Shown: positions 1 through 7,136, numbered from the stretch's first letter. The stretch: 12,907 bases of DNA from CAVXAE01 sp044225565 (GCA_044225565.1 JBGAIL010000137.1:1-12907); one strand, 5' to 3'. Notes: generated by a model not told the origin, from the sequence alone. Numbers and translations are program-made.

Positions 1-857
1 TTCAGGATCTCGATGATGGCCGTGCCGCCCGAGCTGGGCGGCGGCATGCCGATGATCTCGAAGCCCCGGGAGTTGCCGCGGACGGGCGCAGCCACCCGTG
101 CCTGATACCCCTCGAGGTCTTCCAGCGTGATCAGCCCGCCATGGCTCTGCATCTCCTTCGCGATGAGCCGCGCGGTCTCGCCTTCATAGAACTCCGCCGG
201 TCCCCGCACGGCGATGCGCCGCAGCGTGCGTGCCAGATCGGGCTGCCTCAGGATCTCTCCCGCCTCGTAAGGCCTGCCCCGGTTGGAAAACTGCGCGACC
301 GAAGCCGGATAAGGCTTCATGCCTTCGAGCTCGCCGCGCAACTCCGCGGCGAGCGCGGGAGACAGCGTGAACCCGTTGCCGGCCAGGCGGATGGCAGGCT
401 CCAGCAACCGCCGCCAGGAAAGGCTTCCATGCTGCTTCCACGCGAGATGCAAGCCTGCGACGGTCCCGGGCACCCCCACGGAGCGGTGGCCTTCGTGATG
501 GATGCTGTAGTCGTAGGCGCCGTTCGTGAGGAACATGGTGGCCGATGCGGCTGCCGGCGCCGTCTCGCGAAAGTCGTAGCTCACCGCTTCACCGGATGCG
601 GAGCGGTAGACCAGGAACCCGCCACCACCGATGTTGCCTGCGCTCGGGTGCGTGACGGCCAGCGCGAAGGCCGTGGCCACCGCCGCATCCACGGCGTTGC
701 CGCCATCCTTCAGCGCTTGCGCCCCGACCTCCGATGCGATGGCGCTGGAGGAAACCACCATGCCCTTGCGCGCGAGTGCCGGCTGCGACGCGGCGTGCGC
801 GACGGATACCGCGCACCAGGCTGCAACGATCAGTACGCCGAGCTTGGCAGGTCTCAT
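1..857 (-). CDS. ggt: Gamma-glutamyltransferase precursor, N-terminal 285 residues (3' end outside the window)
   Basis: Transfers or hydrolyses the gamma-glutamyl group of glutathione and related peptides, normally in the periplasm after autocleavage into two subunits. The frame is open from the ATG at 857 to the window edge. A Sec signal peptide is visible (hydrophobic residues 6-20, AHA-A cleavage site near residue 22). Family landmarks follow in order: GMVVSS (32-37), GGNAVDAAVA (52-61), HPSAGNIGGGGF (70-81), DFRETAP (95-101, whose Arg97 matches the arginine that binds the glutamyl carboxylate in known enzymes), SVGVPGTVAGL and MPPPSSGGT near the edge. The autocatalytic threonine and small subunit lie beyond base 1, so activity cannot be judged. 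The start codon overlaps the stop of the upstream VOC gene (ATGA) and has only a weak Shine-Dalgarno site, which suggests translational coupling. The family call is secure; the substrate is not. Confidence 0.95.
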   Translation of the reverse strand, partial: MRPAKLGVLIVAAWCAVSVAHAASQPALARKGMVVSSSAIASEVGAQALKDGGNAVDAAVATAFALAVTHPSAGNIGGGGFLVYRSASGEAVSYDFRETAPAAASATMFLTNGAYDYSIHHEGHRSVGVPGTVAGLHLAWKQHGSLSWRRLLEPAIRLAGNGFTLSPALAAELRGELEGMKPYPASVAQFSNRGRPYEAGEILRQPDLARTLRRIAVRGPAEFYEGETARLIAKEMQSHGGLITLEDLEGYQARVAAPVRGNSRGFEIIGMPPPSSGGTAIIEIL

Positions 858-1288
858 GTGGCGAACAGCTGCGTCCCGATGTCCTGGAAGGACTTGAACT
901 CGAGCGCGTTGCCGGAAGGATCCAGCAGGAACATCGTGGCCTGCTCGCCGGGCTCACCCTGGAATCGCACGTAGGGCTCGATGACGAACGTCACGCCGTG
1001 ATCCTTGAGCCTTTGCGCGAGGCGTTTCCATTCCGGCATCTCGAGCACCACGCCGCAATGGGGCACCGGCACGCCGTGCCCGTCCACGGGATTGAAATGG
1101 GCGGCGATCTTTCCGGATGCCCCGAGGCCGGGGTTCAGATGGCAGACGAACTGGTGCCCGTAGAGGTTGAAATCCACCCAGTGCGAGTCACTGCGCCCTT
1201 CCGCGCACCCGAGCAGCCCGCCGTAGAAACGGCGCGCCTCGGCGATATCGCGCACCTGCAGGGCGACGTGGAACGGAGTCAGCGTCAT
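854..1288 (-). CDS. VOC (glyoxalase/bleomycin resistance/dioxygenase fold) family protein
   Basis: A 144-residue protein of typical single-module VOC length. The N-terminal beta-alpha-beta unit reads FHVALQVRDIAEARRFY, with the first candidate metal ligand at His7. A second ligand is likely at His77 (VPHCGVVLEM) and a third at Glu130 (DPSGNALEFKSF), the usual H-H-E facial arrangement. These enzymes are metal-dependent lyases, isomerases, epimerases or dioxygenases, and neither substrate nor reaction can be read from the sequence. The last bases overlap the start of the gamma-glutamyltransferase gene in an ATGA arrangement, so the two are probably co-translated. That pairing hints at glutathione or gamma-glutamyl chemistry, but this is inference. 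An AGGA motif lies 12 nt before the ATG, farther than ideal. A plausible promoter precedes the gene at 1334-1363. Confidence 0.88.
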   Translation of the reverse strand: MTLTPFHVALQVRDIAEARRFYGGLLGCAEGRSDSHWVDFNLYGHQFVCHLNPGLGASGKIAAHFNPVDGHGVPVPHCGVVLEMPEWKRLAQRLKDHGVTFVIEPYVRFQGEPGEQATMFLLDPSGNALEFKSFQDIGTQLFAT

Positions 1289-1333
1289 GGTATTTCAGCA
1301 TCCTGGCGGGCGGGCAGCCGCTCGTGGGCGTGC

Positions 1334-1363
1334 ATCGTACTCGATCGGGGCTCAGGTGGTCAT
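1334..1363 (-). promoter_or_regulatory. Possible sigma70-type promoter for the VOC-ggt pair
   Basis: On the minus strand ATGACC (four of six matches to TTGACA) and TACGAT (four of six to TATAAT) are separated by 18 bp. Transcription would start about 40 nt before the VOC ATG. The 128-bp gap (1289-1416) has no other clear signal. Weak consensus evidence only; read-through from the upstream nucleotidyltransferase gene is equally possible. Confidence 0.25.
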
Positions 1364-1416
1364 GGCTACCGGGGACGGCCCCCGCGACGGAATCGCGAGC
1401 CCAGCGGCGCCGCCCA

Positions 1417-1941
1417 CTATTCCCTGGGGAGCAGCTCCCCGAGCGCATGAAGCGTTTTCTGCGGAAATCTCTCCAGCGGATAGTATTTCGTCACGATCGC
1501 CAATGCCTGCCCGACCGACCGCACGTCGAGGTGGCGAAGCAGGTAGCGGATGTCGTCCTCGTCCCGGAATTCCGCGCCGATCCGCATCGACAGGCATTTC
1601 ATGGCGAGCAGGTATTCGGGCTGCGCAACCATGACCCGCAGGTGTTCGAACTCGAGGAAAGGCGCGAAATCGGCCTGAGCGCTCATGAATCCCTTCACAC
1701 CGTCATTGAGCCAGTCCGCTCGCACGCGTGCCCGCGCCGCCACGCGCGCAGCCGCTTTCCGGACCTCGCTGGATGGCCGGAACACGGCATCGACATCGTT
1801 GGTGGAGGGGCGAGCCGAATAGGCGAGGCACATGACGGCGCCGCCGACGAGATAGAGCTCGCCGTGCGTACCGGACTTGCCCAGCTCTGCGTTCAGCAGC
1901 TCGAGCAGCCTGCGGATGTCCGACGCCTTGAGGGGCAGCAT
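1417..1941 (-). CDS. DUF6036/AbiEii-type nucleotidyltransferase, possible toxin
   Basis: A 174-residue protein with a pol-beta-type nucleotidyltransferase signature: LYLVGGAVMCLAY (30-41, with the Gly33-Gly34 turn), then RPSTNDVDAVF with the paired acidic residues Asp49 and Asp51. The C-terminal half carries VAQPEYLLAMKCLSMR and RDEDDIRYLL, sequences typical of the DUF6036/AbiEii-like group. A third catalytic carboxylate is not obvious; the EFEH segment is a candidate. Members of this superfamily act as antibiotic nucleotidyltransferases or as toxins that modify RNA or nucleotides. The gene begins 7 bp after a ribbon-helix-helix gene, with a GAGAAG Shine-Dalgarno site at good spacing, so the two form an operon. 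That partner makes a toxin role plausible. Target and activity are unknown. Confidence 0.85.
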   Translation of the reverse strand: MLPLKASDIRRLLELLNAELGKSGTHGELYLVGGAVMCLAYSARPSTNDVDAVFRPSSEVRKAAARVAARARVRADWLNDGVKGFMSAQADFAPFLEFEHLRVMVAQPEYLLAMKCLSMRIGAEFRDEDDIRYLLRHLDVRSVGQALAIVTKYYPLERFPQKTLHALGELLPRE

Positions 1942-1948
1942 GTGCTTC

Positions 1949-2440
1949 TCAGACTCGGTCGCCCAGCGAGGAGTCGATGAAAATGTTGCGACGCCTGAAA
2001 GGCGGTGGCGAGTGAGTCAGCAGATGGAGCCGCAGACTCTGCAACGCGCTGCCGAAAGCCGGCTGCGCGAGCGGCTCGATGCTGCGCACCCATGCCGGCA
2101 CCGGCACACGCTGCCGCTGGCAGGCGTACTCCACGAGCGCTGCGATGTAGTTTGCGACGTAAGGAGTCAGTCTGGTGGCTGGGGCTGACGCAACGGCATC
2201 CCGCAGTTCGGGAGCCGACAGCTCGGCGAGCAGCGAATTGAGCTCCGCCAGGCCATAGCCGGCGGATTCTTCCACCCCGCAGGCTTCGACGCATCCCGCG
2301 AACCGGGCTGCGGGGGTGGTCAGCACCCGGCTCAGCACGTAGGCGGACATATCCAGGCCCGACTGCGTGGCCAGACGCTGGATGGCGGCCTTTTCGGCGG
2401 CGCTGACGCGAATCTGCAACTGAAAGGATTTGGGCCTCAT
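1949..2440 (-). CDS. Ribbon-helix-helix DNA-binding protein with long C-terminal extension, possible antitoxin
   Basis: A 163-residue protein. The first 40 residues fit a MobC/DUF1778/CopG-like ribbon-helix-helix fold: a basic beta strand (SFQLQIRVS), helix one (AEKAAIQRLATQSGL) and helix two (MSAYVLSRVL). The remaining 120 residues, alanine- and leucine-rich, resemble nothing I can name; by analogy with antitoxins they could bind the partner protein. The ATG at 2440 was chosen over an in-frame ATG 114 bp upstream because the RHH strand begins four residues after it, and the longer reading would run through the promoter and the 22-bp palindrome. No Shine-Dalgarno site precedes it, consistent with a leaderless message. 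It is followed 7 bp later by the nucleotidyltransferase gene. Probable role: autorepressor and antitoxin; relaxosome-like RHH proteins are an alternative. Confidence 0.82.
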   Translation of the reverse strand: MRPKSFQLQIRVSAAEKAAIQRLATQSGLDMSAYVLSRVLTTPAARFAGCVEACGVEESAGYGLAELNSLLAELSAPELRDAVASAPATRLTPYVANYIAALVEYACQRQRVPVPAWVRSIEPLAQPAFGSALQSLRLHLLTHSPPPFRRRNIFIDSSLGDRV

Positions 2441-2446
2441 GGCAAA

Positions 2447-2476
2447 CCAATATCGCACCGCCGGCCGGAATGTCAA
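2447..2476 (-). promoter_or_regulatory. Probable promoter of the RHH-nucleotidyltransferase operon
   Basis: The minus strand has a perfect TTGACA at 2476-2471, then an 18-bp spacer and a weak -10 candidate TATTGG at 2452-2447. Only 6 nt separate that -10 from the ATG, so transcription would begin at or beside the start codon. The -35 is formed by one end of the 22-bp palindrome, so a bound dimer there would block polymerase. Confidence 0.5.
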
Positions 2477-2492
2477 TACATATGTATTGACA
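2471..2492. promoter_or_regulatory. Perfect 22-bp palindrome, likely autoregulatory operator
   Basis: Each half is TGTCAATACAT read inward, with no mismatch and no spacer. It is strikingly AT-rich in a GC-rich region and lies 31 bp before the RHH start codon, overlapping the -35 hexamer. RHH antitoxins usually bind short AT-rich inverted repeats in their own promoters, so it is the natural operator candidate for the downstream protein. Confidence 0.7.
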
Positions 2493-2507
2493 CAATGACC
2501 TGATTCA

Positions 2508-2528
2508 CGATCGCGCGAGATGCGATCG
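2508..2528. repeat. Small inverted repeat in the gap between amidohydrolase and RHH genes
   Basis: CGATCGC and GCGATCG form 7-bp perfect arms around a 7-nt loop, 15 bp from the 22-bp palindrome. It lies downstream of the amidohydrolase stop and could act as a weak terminator for the leftward operon, but no T-run follows on either strand. Nothing else is recognised in the 154-bp gap. Confidence 0.3.
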
Positions 2529-2594
2529 GCGATGTGACAGCCGGCCACCCGCAACCGCCGCCGGCGATGGGAAAGCAGCCTGCGACCGGCGGGC

Positions 2595-4034
2595 TCACTT
2601 GCCGATCTTGTGCAGCCTGCGAACGTTGTCCGCGAGGATCATGCGCGCATAGCGGACCGCGTCCTCGAAGCCGAGCACGCCCTCGTCCACGAGCGTGGCC
2701 AGCGCGATCCCGAGATGCCGCTTCGCCCACTTTGCGCCGAGGTAGGTGAGCTCGGGCACGTGGTAGCCGTCGCTGCCGTACATCACCTTCGCGAGAGGCG
2801 CCACTTCGAACGCCTCGAGCAGGCGCTGGTGCAGCCCCCGGTTTGAGAAGGGCGTCATGATGGACATGTCGAACCACACGTTCGGGAAGATGTGCGACAT
2901 GTACGCCGCTTCCATGTGATGCGGATAACCGGCGTGCAGCAGCACGATCTGCACCGGCTTCTGCGGCAGTTCCACCGGATACCGCGCGACGTTCTCGAGC
3001 ATGTAGGGATAGTGAGTGCTGATCTTGTCCTGCCCCTCGCCGTTGCCGGCGTGGATGTGCAGCGGTATGTCGAGCTCGAAAGCCACGCCACACGCCTGCC
3101 ACACGATGTAGTCCTGCAGGACCTTCGCGAACGGCGGATGCCAGGTGCGGGTGTAGAGGCGCGCCACGTCGCCCGGAGCGAGCTTCTTGAACTGCGCCCA
3201 GGCCTGCTCGGCTTCGCCGTCGGTCACCGGCTTCACGTCCGCGCCGCTGGTCTTCATGATGGGCGTCTTGAACGCGACGGCGCCTTGCGAGAGCGCCTGC
3301 TGCTTGAGCCTGGAGCGGTACGTCGAGACGAAATCCGCGAAGCGGCTTTCCTTCAGCATCAGGTCCGAGGCGCCGGCCGTCACGACGTCGTGCACCTTCA
3401 GCTTCAGATGGCTCTTGAACTCCTCCAGGGGCGGTTCCGGCTCGGTCCACGCCGGCAGCACGCCGAGGCCGGACTGCACCAGCGCCTCCTCCAGGCGCAC
3501 GGAGGCGAAGAGATCGTTGACGTAGCGCCAGAAGCCGCCCTTCACGTACTCGTTGCGCGCGGCGATGACCTGCTCCAGCGTCGGCTTGCAACGGAAGAAG
3601 CTCGCCATCTCGCGGATGAGGGATTCCACCAGGAGCGTGCTGCGCATCTGGGAGACCACCTCGTCGAAGCGCCGCCGGATGCCGTACTTGCGGTCGAGGC
3701 GCTCGCGCTCTCCAGGATCGGCCGCACGCCACTTGGCATACACGGTAACCGACTCACCGGGCTCGGCCGGGAAATAGGCGTCCAGCATCCACGCGCTCAG
3801 CGCGAGCGTCTCGAGGAAGATCTCCTCCGTGACCGTGGTGAGCGCCGGGAACGGGTGGCAATGCACATCGACCATCGGCATCGCTTCGATGGCCGCAGCC
3901 AGTTCCGGCGCACGCGAGCCGGGCCTGGCACCTGCTCCCGCGGTCGCGGCATCCGCGCGGCCCAACGCCAGCGTTCCGGTCGCCGCGAGGCCCAGGCCAC
4001 CGAGGAAACCGCGTCGATTGGGCAGGTCAAGCAT
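2595..4034 (-). CDS. Tat-exported amidohydrolase (amidohydrolase 2 family, FluG/NodGS N-domain-like)
   Basis: A 479-residue metal-dependent hydrolase. It opens with a twin-arginine signal (NRRGFLGG at residues 6-13, then a hydrophobic stretch ending about ADA-A near 29), so it should be exported folded. The TIM-barrel metal site is visible: MVDVHCH (His58, His60), LHIHAGNG (His326, His328), LLHAGYPH (His367) and MYGSDGYHVPE (Asp422). The GSDGYHVPE and HAGYPH patterns resemble the amidohydrolase half of FluG/NodGS proteins, where that domain is linked to glutamine-synthetase-like domains and gamma-glutamyl chemistry. No such domain is fused here. An AAGGAG site at 4042-4047, 7 nt before the ATG, fixes the start. 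It lies 18 bp after the MFS gene, so both are likely one transcript and transport related compounds. Substrate unknown. Confidence 0.9.
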   Translation of the reverse strand: MLDLPNRRGFLGGLGLAATGTLALGRADAATAGAGARPGSRAPELAAAIEAMPMVDVHCHPFPALTTVTEEIFLETLALSAWMLDAYFPAEPGESVTVYAKWRAADPGERERLDRKYGIRRRFDEVVSQMRSTLLVESLIREMASFFRCKPTLEQVIAARNEYVKGGFWRYVNDLFASVRLEEALVQSGLGVLPAWTEPEPPLEEFKSHLKLKVHDVVTAGASDLMLKESRFADFVSTYRSRLKQQALSQGAVAFKTPIMKTSGADVKPVTDGEAEQAWAQFKKLAPGDVARLYTRTWHPPFAKVLQDYIVWQACGVAFELDIPLHIHAGNGEGQDKISTHYPYMLENVARYPVELPQKPVQIVLLHAGYPHHMEAAYMSHIFPNVWFDMSIMTPFSNRGLHQRLLEAFEVAPLAKVMYGSDGYHVPELTYLGAKWAKRHLGIALATLVDEGVLGFEDAVRYARMILADNVRRLHKIGK

Positions 4035-4052
4035 GGTCCGACTCCTTATCTA

Positions 4053-5369
4053 TTACGACTTCGATGGGCTCAGTTCGCCGCGGATGGTCGACGCCCCGAA
4101 CAGCAGGAAAATGGTGGCTGCGGCGCCGACGCAGGCGCCGATGGACAGCGCATGGCGCACGCCCTCGGCGGGCCCGATGCCGCCGACGGGCAGGCCGAAA
4201 ATCTCGAAGCCCGCGCTCAACGCGTCGCTCAGCAGCCCGAACATCAGCGGGCCGAAGCCGATGCCGATGATGTTGATGACGAAGAAATGGACGGCCGCCG
4301 CGCTCGCGCGCCGGCTCGCGGGCACGATGCCCTGAACGGCGGCGAAGATGGGGCCGTACCAGACGGAGGTGAACGCGGTGGCGGCGACCAGCAGCGCCGT
4401 CACCCACGACAACGAATTGGACAGCGGCGCGACGGCGTACAGCGCCGCTCCGACGAGACCGCCGATCGCGGGCACCAGCATGTACGCCCTGACATCACGC
4501 ACCACCGCGCGATCCGTCACGAGCCCGCCGACCCAGGAGCCGAGAGCGCCGCCGCCGCCGAGGGCGAGGCCGAGCAGCAGGCCCACCTCGCCCACGTTGA
4601 GACCATGCACGCGCATGAGGAACGAGCCCAGGAATGCCGCCTGACCGTAACTCAGGAAAGCGAGGAACGCGGCACCGAGCGAGGCCAGCCAGAAAGTGCG
4701 CAACGGCGCCAGCATTCTCAGGAGCGCGCGCAAGGAGTCTTCATTGGTGCTCGCCACTGCCGTACGGACGCGCGGCTCCGGCAAAGTGAACCAGCTCAGG
4801 ACCGCCAGCAGCACGCCCGGCACACCGACGACCAGGAACGCGGCGCGCCAGCCCCACGTGTGGGCGACGACGCCACCGATCACCAGCCCGACGAGCTTGC
4901 CGACCGGAATGCCCGCGGAATACACGGCCAGCGCCGCAGCGCGCCTGGCTTTCGGCACGAGCTCGGAGATGAGCGAATGCGCGGTCGGCGAGCATCCCGC
5001 TTCGCCCGTCGCGACGCCGACCCGCGCGAGGAGCAGCTGGGTGAAGTTGGCCGCCAGTCCGCAGAGCGCAGTCATGCCGCTCCAGACCGCGAGGCAGATG
5101 GAAATCAGATGGCCGCGATTGACCGTCGGGGAGTCCGCCCAGCGCGCCAGCGGAATCGCCAGCACCGTGTACAGCATCGCGAAGGCCAGCCCGGTCATCA
5201 CGCCGATCTGCCAGTCGAGCAGCCCCAGCTCCTGCTTGATCGGCTCGGCCAGCACGTTGACGATCTGGCGATCGACGAAGTTGACCATGTTCACGACGAA
5301 CAGGAACGCCAGGGCATAGCGCACCCGGGCAGGCGACAGGGGCGCCCCCATGGCGGATGGCTCGGTCAT
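4053..5369 (-). CDS. MFS transporter, Spinster-like family
   Basis: A 438-residue inner-membrane carrier with 12 discernible hydrophobic segments, the first at residues 18-36 (ALAFLFVVNMVNFVDRQIV) and the last near 410-430, with a longer central loop around residue 205. NFVDRQIVNVLAEPIKQELGL and the segment GVATGEAGCSPTAHSLI are characteristic of Spinster-like major facilitator proteins, common in environmental Proteobacteria beside TonB receptors and hydrolases. It probably moves an organic acid or amino-acid derivative, coupled to protons; the substrate cannot be predicted. The start at 5369 has a GGAAG motif 9 nt upstream; an in-frame ATG six codons in is possible. It leads the leftward operon with the Tat amidohydrolase and is divergent from the acyl-CoA ligase across a 203-bp intergenic region. 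Confidence 0.92.
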   Translation of the reverse strand: MTEPSAMGAPLSPARVRYALAFLFVVNMVNFVDRQIVNVLAEPIKQELGLLDWQIGVMTGLAFAMLYTVLAIPLARWADSPTVNRGHLISICLAVWSGMTALCGLAANFTQLLLARVGVATGEAGCSPTAHSLISELVPKARRAAALAVYSAGIPVGKLVGLVIGGVVAHTWGWRAAFLVVGVPGVLLAVLSWFTLPEPRVRTAVASTNEDSLRALLRMLAPLRTFWLASLGAAFLAFLSYGQAAFLGSFLMRVHGLNVGEVGLLLGLALGGGGALGSWVGGLVTDRAVVRDVRAYMLVPAIGGLVGAALYAVAPLSNSLSWVTALLVAATAFTSVWYGPIFAAVQGIVPASRRASAAAVHFFVINIIGIGFGPLMFGLLSDALSAGFEIFGLPVGGIGPAEGVRHALSIGACVGAAATIFLLFGASTIRGELSPSKS

Positions 5370-5460
5370 CGATAGCCGCTTCCGGACATCTGGTGCTCGC
5401 TGCCGGCGGAAGGCAGATTGGATCGCGTGCCGGGCGAGAGGACTCGCCGAATCCGCGGCA

Positions 5461-5494
5461 CTCCTCGTGCGAAACTTTCGTATCGCACGGGGAG
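5461..5494. promoter_or_regulatory. Long inverted repeat in the MFS/ligase divergent promoter
   Basis: Arms CTCCTCGTGCGA and TCGCACGGGGAG match in 11 of 12 positions (the odd pair is T.G) around a 10-nt centre that itself contains CGAAA-C-TTTCG. A regulator binding here could control both divergent operons. If transcribed rightward, it would form a stable leader hairpin about 78 nt before the ligase start. Confidence 0.5.
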
Positions 5495-5505
5495 GCGTGC
5501 TGTTA

Positions 5506-5520
5506 CGTCCGTGACGGACG
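5506..5520. promoter_or_regulatory. Second short inverted repeat in the divergent promoter
   Basis: CGTCCG-TGA-CGGACG is a perfect 6-bp-arm repeat lying 11 bp from the larger one. It is a candidate operator half or part of a composite regulatory site. Six-base GC-rich arms can occur by chance in this base composition. Confidence 0.3.
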
Positions 5521-5572
5521 CCGCATACTCACGGAACCGGCAGACGACCGACGTGGAGCGCATCGCACGATC

Positions 5573-7099
5573 ATGACGCAATTGCTGCCAGAAAAGGTCA
5601 CCACGCACGCGCGAGGCCGACCGGACGATCCGGCCATCATCGGGGAGAGCGAGACGATCTCCTATGGCCAGCTCGAGGCCCGCTCGTCCGCCGCAGCCTC
5701 CGGCCTGCTCGCGCGCGGCTTCCAGCCCGGCATGCGAATCGCCTTTCTCGCCGGCAACCAGCCGGCGACGCTGGTCGCATGGCTGGCCATCCTCAAGGCA
5801 GGCGGCAGCGCCGTGGCCCTGCCGCAGGGCGTCTCCGCCGATGCGTTGCGCCGCATCCTGGACGACTGCGGGGCGAAGTTCGTGATCGCCGATGGCTCGC
5901 TCGAGCTCACCCGCTCGCTGTGGCCGGGAAAGGCGGAGCGATGGAGCGAGCCGCTCATGCTCGTCTCTCCCCAGGGCGAAGGCCTGGAGCCCTTCGGCCA
6001 GCTCTGCGCCACCGCACCGCGAGGGCTGCCCGAGCTCGAGGCCGCCGACGAGTTCAACATCATCTACAGCTCCGGCACCACTGGAGTGCCCAAGGGCATC
6101 GTTCACACGCACGGCATCCGTGTGGCCCGGATCGATCTGCTGGTGCAGGGCGGCGGCTTCGGCCCCGGCTCGCGCGTGCTGGTCACCACCGCCCTCTACA
6201 CCAACTGGTCGGCGATCGCCGTCATCACCACGTTCCATGCCGGCGGCGCCATCGTGCTGCCCGGGCATTTTTCCGTGGAGCCCTACCTGCGGGCATTGCG
6301 GGCGCAGGGAATCACCCACAGCTTCATCGTTCCGGCGCAGCTGACGAGGCTGCTCGATCATCCCGATTTCGATGCCTCCGTCGCAGGCACGTCCACCGTC
6401 AAATACTGCGCGGGCGCCCCGCTCTCGGCGAGCCGCAAGCGCGAGGCGGTGGCGCGCTGGCCGGGAGCGTTCCTCGAGATCTACGGCATGACCGAGGGTG
6501 CCGCGTCGTCCCTGCTGCACGCCAACGAGCATCCGGACAAGCTCGATTCGGTGGGCCGACCGGTGCCAGGCACCGCCTGCTACATCCTCGGCCCGGACGG
6601 CAGCGTGCTGCCACCGGGCGAAGTCGGCGAGATCACGGGCGGCTCTACGGTGAGCATGCCTGGATATCACAACCGCCCCGACCTGACGGCCGCCATCCGC
6701 TGGACCGCGCCGGATGGCACGCCCTGCTATCGGTCGGGCGACCTCGGCTGGCTGGATGCGGACGGCTTCCTGCACGTGTCCGGCCGGCTGAAGGACATGA
6801 TCGTCTCGGGCGGCATGAACATCTATGCCGCGGATCTCGAAGAGATCGTGGCCACGCATCCCGACGTGGCGGAAGCGGCGGTGATCGGCATCCCCAGCGA
6901 GCAGTGGGGTGAGACGCCGCTCGCCGCCGTGGTGCTGAAGCCGGGCCGCTCGGTGGATGCAGAGTCGATCCGCCAGTGGGCGAATGCGCGCCTCGGCAAG
7001 TATCAGCGGCTGTCCCGCGTCGAGATCTGCGACGCACTGCCCCGCGGGTCGCTCGACAAGGTCGCCAAGCGCGAGCTGTTGCGCCGGTTCGCGGGATAG
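5573..7099 (+). CDS. AMP-dependent acyl-CoA synthetase/ligase (class I adenylate-forming)
   Basis: A 508-residue cytosolic enzyme that activates a carboxylic acid with ATP and joins it to CoA. Core motifs are complete: YSSGTTGVPKG (165-175, phosphate-binding loop), YGMTEG (304-309), YRSGDLG (386-392, Asp390 for the ribose), SGRLKD with Arg405, the hinge region, and C-terminal RGSLDKVAKREL whose Lys496 sits at the catalytic lysine position. Length and motifs fit fatty or aromatic acyl-CoA ligases; the acid cannot be named. The ATG at 5573 was preferred because the frame upstream has no family-like sequence, though its GGAG is 14 nt away. It heads the rightward operon before the DUF1611 and aminoacylase genes. 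One coherent role is to activate the acid released by the aminoacylase, or to supply acyl-CoA to the DUF1611 enzyme (inference). Confidence 0.92.
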   Translation: MTQLLPEKVTTHARGRPDDPAIIGESETISYGQLEARSSAAASGLLARGFQPGMRIAFLAGNQPATLVAWLAILKAGGSAVALPQGVSADALRRILDDCGAKFVIADGSLELTRSLWPGKAERWSEPLMLVSPQGEGLEPFGQLCATAPRGLPELEAADEFNIIYSSGTTGVPKGIVHTHGIRVARIDLLVQGGGFGPGSRVLVTTALYTNWSAIAVITTFHAGGAIVLPGHFSVEPYLRALRAQGITHSFIVPAQLTRLLDHPDFDASVAGTSTVKYCAGAPLSASRKREAVARWPGAFLEIYGMTEGAASSLLHANEHPDKLDSVGRPVPGTACYILGPDGSVLPPGEVGEITGGSTVSMPGYHNRPDLTAAIRWTAPDGTPCYRSGDLGWLDADGFLHVSGRLKDMIVSGGMNIYAADLEEIVATHPDVAEAAVIGIPSEQWGETPLAAVVLKPGRSVDAESIRQWANARLGKYQRLSRVEICDALPRGSLDKVAKRELLRRFAG

Positions 7100-7110
7100 C
7101 GGGCCGAAAG

Positions 7111-7136
7111 GAATCCGCCGCCTTCACGGCGGATTC
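7111..7136 (+). terminator. Perfect 10-bp stem-loop after the ligase gene
   Basis: GAATCCGCCG and CGGCGGATTC are exact complements around the loop CCTTCA, starting 11 nt after the ligase stop. Placement suits a terminator or attenuator, but the sequence after it (GAAAGTTGCG) has no T-run. It may instead stabilise or process the transcript. Confidence 0.4.

Noticed and set aside
1366..1385. Possible CGGGG/CCCCG hairpin between the nucleotidyltransferase and VOC genes
   Set aside because: The five-base stem is short, no T-run follows on either strand, and such repeats are common in this base composition.
2892..5375. An 827-codon plus-strand open frame opposite the amidohydrolase and MFS genes
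   Set aside because: It is antisense to two well-supported genes, is rich in Arg, His, Gln and Asp in low-complexity fashion, and has no recognisable domain. Long antisense frames are expected in GC-rich coding DNA.
5366..6859. A 497-codon minus-strand frame opposite the acyl-CoA ligase
   Set aside because: It is a compositional shadow; the plus strand carries all ligase core motifs in order.
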